From the NCBI GenBank assembly GCA_031266155.1, contig JAISBO010000027.1, positions 1 through 6,617 on the forward strand: 6,617 nt of DNA, given 5' to 3'. The notes under the pieces were generated by a model that did no database searches, was not told where the DNA came from, and saw only the letters and a list, made by a program, of their open reading frames with translations. Both the position numbers and the translations under genes were made by a program. The first letter of the stretch is position 1, and every line of letters starts with the position of its first letter. Of this stretch, positions 4,878 to 6,617 are shown piece by piece. Origin of the DNA: Puniceicoccales bacterium. Its GTDB lineage: Bacteria > Verrucomicrobiota > Verrucomicrobiia > Opitutales > JAIRKQ01.

Positions 4878-6458
4878 CTAAAGCTTAAATTGCTCCCAAT
4901 ACTGTGCATCGTGTTTCTCGATATCGGTGGCATAAACCCTAAATAACAATATGTTATCCTTTTTGAATGCGTCCTCAGGGCACAAGGTTCCGAATTCATA
5001 GGCTGAAGTAGTACCAACCACTTTCCTGATCGCTAGGCGGGAACCATAGTGATTGCGGTCACCGATGGAATAGGCCTTTCCAGTTTCCATATTATTCGGA
5101 TCGAAGGCTAGTAGGGCATCGATGTCAATGTTTTCTGCATGGGCCTTGGTGGCAATTTTTTCTGCATAAACATTAGTAGATGATTCTGTCACCACACGCA
5201 TGTAGCGATGTCCAAGTTTCCGTTGGGACTCGGCTTGTTCTTTTAATGCCGCTATCCCGGTTAAAAAATTTGAATCGTCCACAGGGATCCCCGACAAATA
5301 TATTTTATCATATTTCCTGTGTCCGGCGTATATCAGCGTGGTCCCAAGGTTCTCATCATTCATTCTATTATTTCCGAAGCTAGATGCCTGGAAGACGTGG
5401 GCAAACAATATATCGTTCATGTCGTATATCGGCAGTCCAAGTTTATACTTTTCTGCTTCATCCGCCGATTCGGTATATTTTATCCCTGCTCGTTGCCACA
5501 TTTCCTTTTGTTGGGTAATTTTAGCGAAATCCCCACTCGCCATATTCTCAAATACAATTTTTTTCCCTTCCCCGCCATTTTTCAAATTAACGGTGATGAA
5601 ACCTTTCACTATTGGTTGCAGTTTGGCTATATATCCACTTGGGAATGTAATTTGGTCACCACCTCCTAACATCTGCGTATAAATTTCTATTAGTCGTTCC
5701 GGATAATTTCGAATTTCTGCATTGAGTAGAGAATTTATCGTGCATGTCGGCAAACCCGATTGCCTATGGGAGGTGAACAGAGATGCCAATATGGCTATGC
5801 CGGGATTAAAAGGCGATACCACGCCCGGGAACATGATATCTACAATGGATTGCCCATAGAGACCAACGGGGTTGTGACTAGCAGCATTTATTTTATCCCT
5901 TGCGTCGTTTCTATTATAAAAAAGGCATTCGCATACGACAAACATTTGAGAACGCATGAGCTCTGCGTGGGGAATGAAGCAGCAGGGTTCGGTCTCAAAA
6001 ATTTCTGCATTCCCGAAAAGCTCCATCCATGTTCTGAGCCTCCCGACATCGATATTGCCGTCCGAGCCGACACAATCAACCGCTATTACATTCGCAATCG
6101 TCTGCCAAATCCTACGGGCTTTCCGCAAAGGCATATCCATTAGGTCATCGTAAACATCATCCCACATCTCATCTGTTATACCATCGGTTCTGTCAAAAAA
6201 TGCTTTCTTAATTCCATCTTCCAATATCCGCTGTGGGGTAGTTCTAGGAGCGACCTTGGGAACAAGAACTTCCATCTTCCTCAAGAATAGGGGATGGAAT
6301 GGCACGGTTTCACCTTTCCCGATTCCCAATGGCCGAGAACTTGGGCTGCTTTCCACATCATGCAAAGTCGTTGCATCCGATGATTTTTCATTCCCTAGAG
6401 CCGATGTTTTTCTCCGAATACCCGTCATATAATTCGTTGCCCAATTAATCCCGTTCAT
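4878..6458 (-). CDS. Uncharacterised 526-residue protein, possibly an exported effector; weak cysteine-peptidase-like signature
   Basis: I do not recognise a family with confidence. Residues 1-55 are Ser/Thr/Pro/Gly-rich and look disordered; the first ~25 are shared with the truncated copy at 4506-4581, suggesting a modular N-terminal signal. No Sec signal peptide or clear membrane helix is visible. Residues ~75-526 look globular. C239 sits in GLPTCTINSLLN, at the start of a likely helix, and H418 in GHRYMRVVT, at the start of a likely strand. That order and setting recall papain-like cysteine peptidases, but no third catalytic residue can be named and C239/H418 is only a guess. H354 (LFAHVFQASS) and H470 (RNHYGS) are alternatives. 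No strong Shine-Dalgarno precedes the ATG, only AAAGAAAGAA. It is transcribed convergently to the toxin array and has no evident immunity gene, unless the small ORF at 4657-4869 is one. Confidence 0.8.
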   Translation of the reverse strand: MNGINWATNYMTGIRRKTSALGNEKSSDATTLHDVESSPSSRPLGIGKGETVPFHPLFLRKMEVLVPKVAPRTTPQRILEDGIKKAFFDRTDGITDEMWDDVYDDLMDMPLRKARRIWQTIANVIAVDCVGSDGNIDVGRLRTWMELFGNAEIFETEPCCFIPHAELMRSQMFVVCECLFYNRNDARDKINAASHNPVGLYGQSIVDIMFPGVVSPFNPGIAILASLFTSHRQSGLPTCTINSLLNAEIRNYPERLIEIYTQMLGGGDQITFPSGYIAKLQPIVKGFITVNLKNGGEGKKIVFENMASGDFAKITQQKEMWQRAGIKYTESADEAEKYKLGLPIYDMNDILFAHVFQASSFGNNRMNDENLGTTLIYAGHRKYDKIYLSGIPVDDSNFLTGIAALKEQAESQRKLGHRYMRVVTESSTNVYAEKIATKAHAENIDIDALLAFDPNNMETGKAYSIGDRNHYGSRLAIRKVVGTTSAYEFGTLCPEDAFKKDNILLFRVYATDIEKHDAQYWEQFKL

Positions 6459-6488
6459 GTTATTCTTTCTTTGGTTGTTATATATAAT

Positions 6489-6517
6489 GTGTTACGCAAC
6501 AAATCTTTTTATGGCAA
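6489..6517 (-). promoter_or_regulatory. Putative promoter of the 4878-6458 gene
   Basis: On the minus strand TTGCCA (6517-6512) is followed after 17 nt by TAACAC (6494-6489). The duplicated upstream region has TTGCCG (4638-4633), 17 nt, then TAGTTG (4615-4610). Conservation of position and of an AAAAAGATTTG block in the spacer supports a functional element, but both -10 hexamers are poor. An A/T-rich TATATA nearer the gene is an alternative. Confidence 0.35.
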
Positions 6518-6526
6518 GTGTTTTTT

Positions 6527-6540
6527 GTAAAAATTTTTAC
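6527..6540. promoter_or_regulatory. Perfect 14-bp palindrome upstream of the 4878-6458 gene (candidate operator)
   Basis: GTAAAAATTTTTAC is its own reverse complement and lies 69-82 nt upstream of the ATG, just upstream of the putative -35 box. An identical copy precedes the truncated paralogue. Its position suits an activator or repressor site, but the sequence alone does not name a regulator. Confidence 0.45.
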
Positions 6541-6617
6541 TTGCGGCAACTGCCGTCACATTTTGCTTGTAGGAGAAGTCACAAATTCCCAAACTGCGAG
6601 AACATGAAGTACATTTT
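6541..6617. other. Right-edge segment with no assignable gene
   Basis: It holds a short inverted repeat (CGGCA-AC-TGCCG, near 6544-6555) and an ATG at 6604 that opens MKYI before the window ends, with only a weak GAG upstream. It might be the start of a divergent plus-strand gene, but there is too little sequence to say. Confidence 0.2.

Larger units (their letters stand above)
6359..6540 (-). repeat. Direct repeat, copy B: upstream region and N-terminal codons of the 4878-6458 gene
   Basis: The intact counterpart of 4506-4660. It contains an internal pair of CCGATG hexamers 24 nt apart, and copy A has just one, as expected from slippage or recombination between them. Confidence 0.7.

Noticed and set aside
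5319..6143. Plus-strand ORFs at 5319-5669, 5338-5682 and 5760-6143
   Set aside because: They lie entirely opposite the continuous 526-codon minus-strand gene and have no recognisable features.
1..6617. CRISPR arrays, tRNA/rRNA genes, insertion sequences or integrases
   Set aside because: I found no regularly spaced repeats, tRNA-like arms or transposase motifs; the repeats present are long, two-copy and gene-associated.
6604..6617. Start of a divergent plus-strand gene (MKYI...)
   Set aside because: Only four and a half codons are visible and the ribosome binding site is weak, so it cannot be supported.

Overview
The window is an accessory region built from polymorphic nuclease-toxin/immunity cassettes, next to an unrelated, oppositely oriented gene of unknown function. 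No rRNA, tRNA, CRISPR array, transposase or core metabolic gene is visible. The organism cannot be named from this sequence. Bacterial features (ATGA-overlapping genes, Shine-Dalgarno sites, contact-dependent-inhibition-type toxin domains) point to a bacterium of moderate G+C, probably Gram-negative. That last point is inference.

Positions 1-4321, plus strand: a compact array of three toxin/immunity pairs. (1) The C-terminal end of an HNH-type (AHH/LHH-like) nuclease toxin enters from the left edge (2-400), followed by immunity gene 1 (397-870). (2) A longer toxin has a Gly-rich leader, an Ala/Gly-rich pre-toxin segment and a C-terminal PD-(D/E)XK nuclease domain like those of CdiA toxins. 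It is split by an apparent +1 frameshift into 872-1309 and 1161-2384, and is followed by immunity gene 2 (2387-2893). (3) A leader-less HNH toxin (2904-3785) is followed by immunity gene 3 (3782-4321). Junctions are overlaps or gaps of 10 nt or less, so the array looks co-transcribed and translationally coupled. The three immunity proteins are paralogues, although their toxins belong to two unrelated nuclease folds.

Positions 4325-4877: a graveyard and breakpoint region. A degraded copy of the toxin leader (4325 to about 4493) has lost its Gly-rich part and its toxin body. It is fused head-on to a minus-strand fragment (4506-4660) that duplicates the promoter region and first ~25 codons of the downstream minus-strand gene. 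Between this and that gene's stop lie a possible small ORF and a hairpin that may serve as a terminator.

Positions 4878-6458, minus strand: one 526-residue protein that I do not recognise. It has a low-complexity N-terminus and weak hints of a papain-like cysteine peptidase. Its upstream region carries a perfect 14-bp palindrome, GTAAAAATTTTTAC, also present upstream of the truncated copy. The copied promoter plus N-terminal leader suggests a gene family that swaps C-terminal bodies behind a common expression and secretion module. The last 77 bases hold nothing I can firmly assign.

Working together (inference): each toxin would be exported by an unidentified system and would degrade nucleic acid in a neighbour, while the gene just downstream protects the producer. 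Repeated leader DNA, including a 30-bp exact repeat, gives homology at which cassettes can be exchanged.
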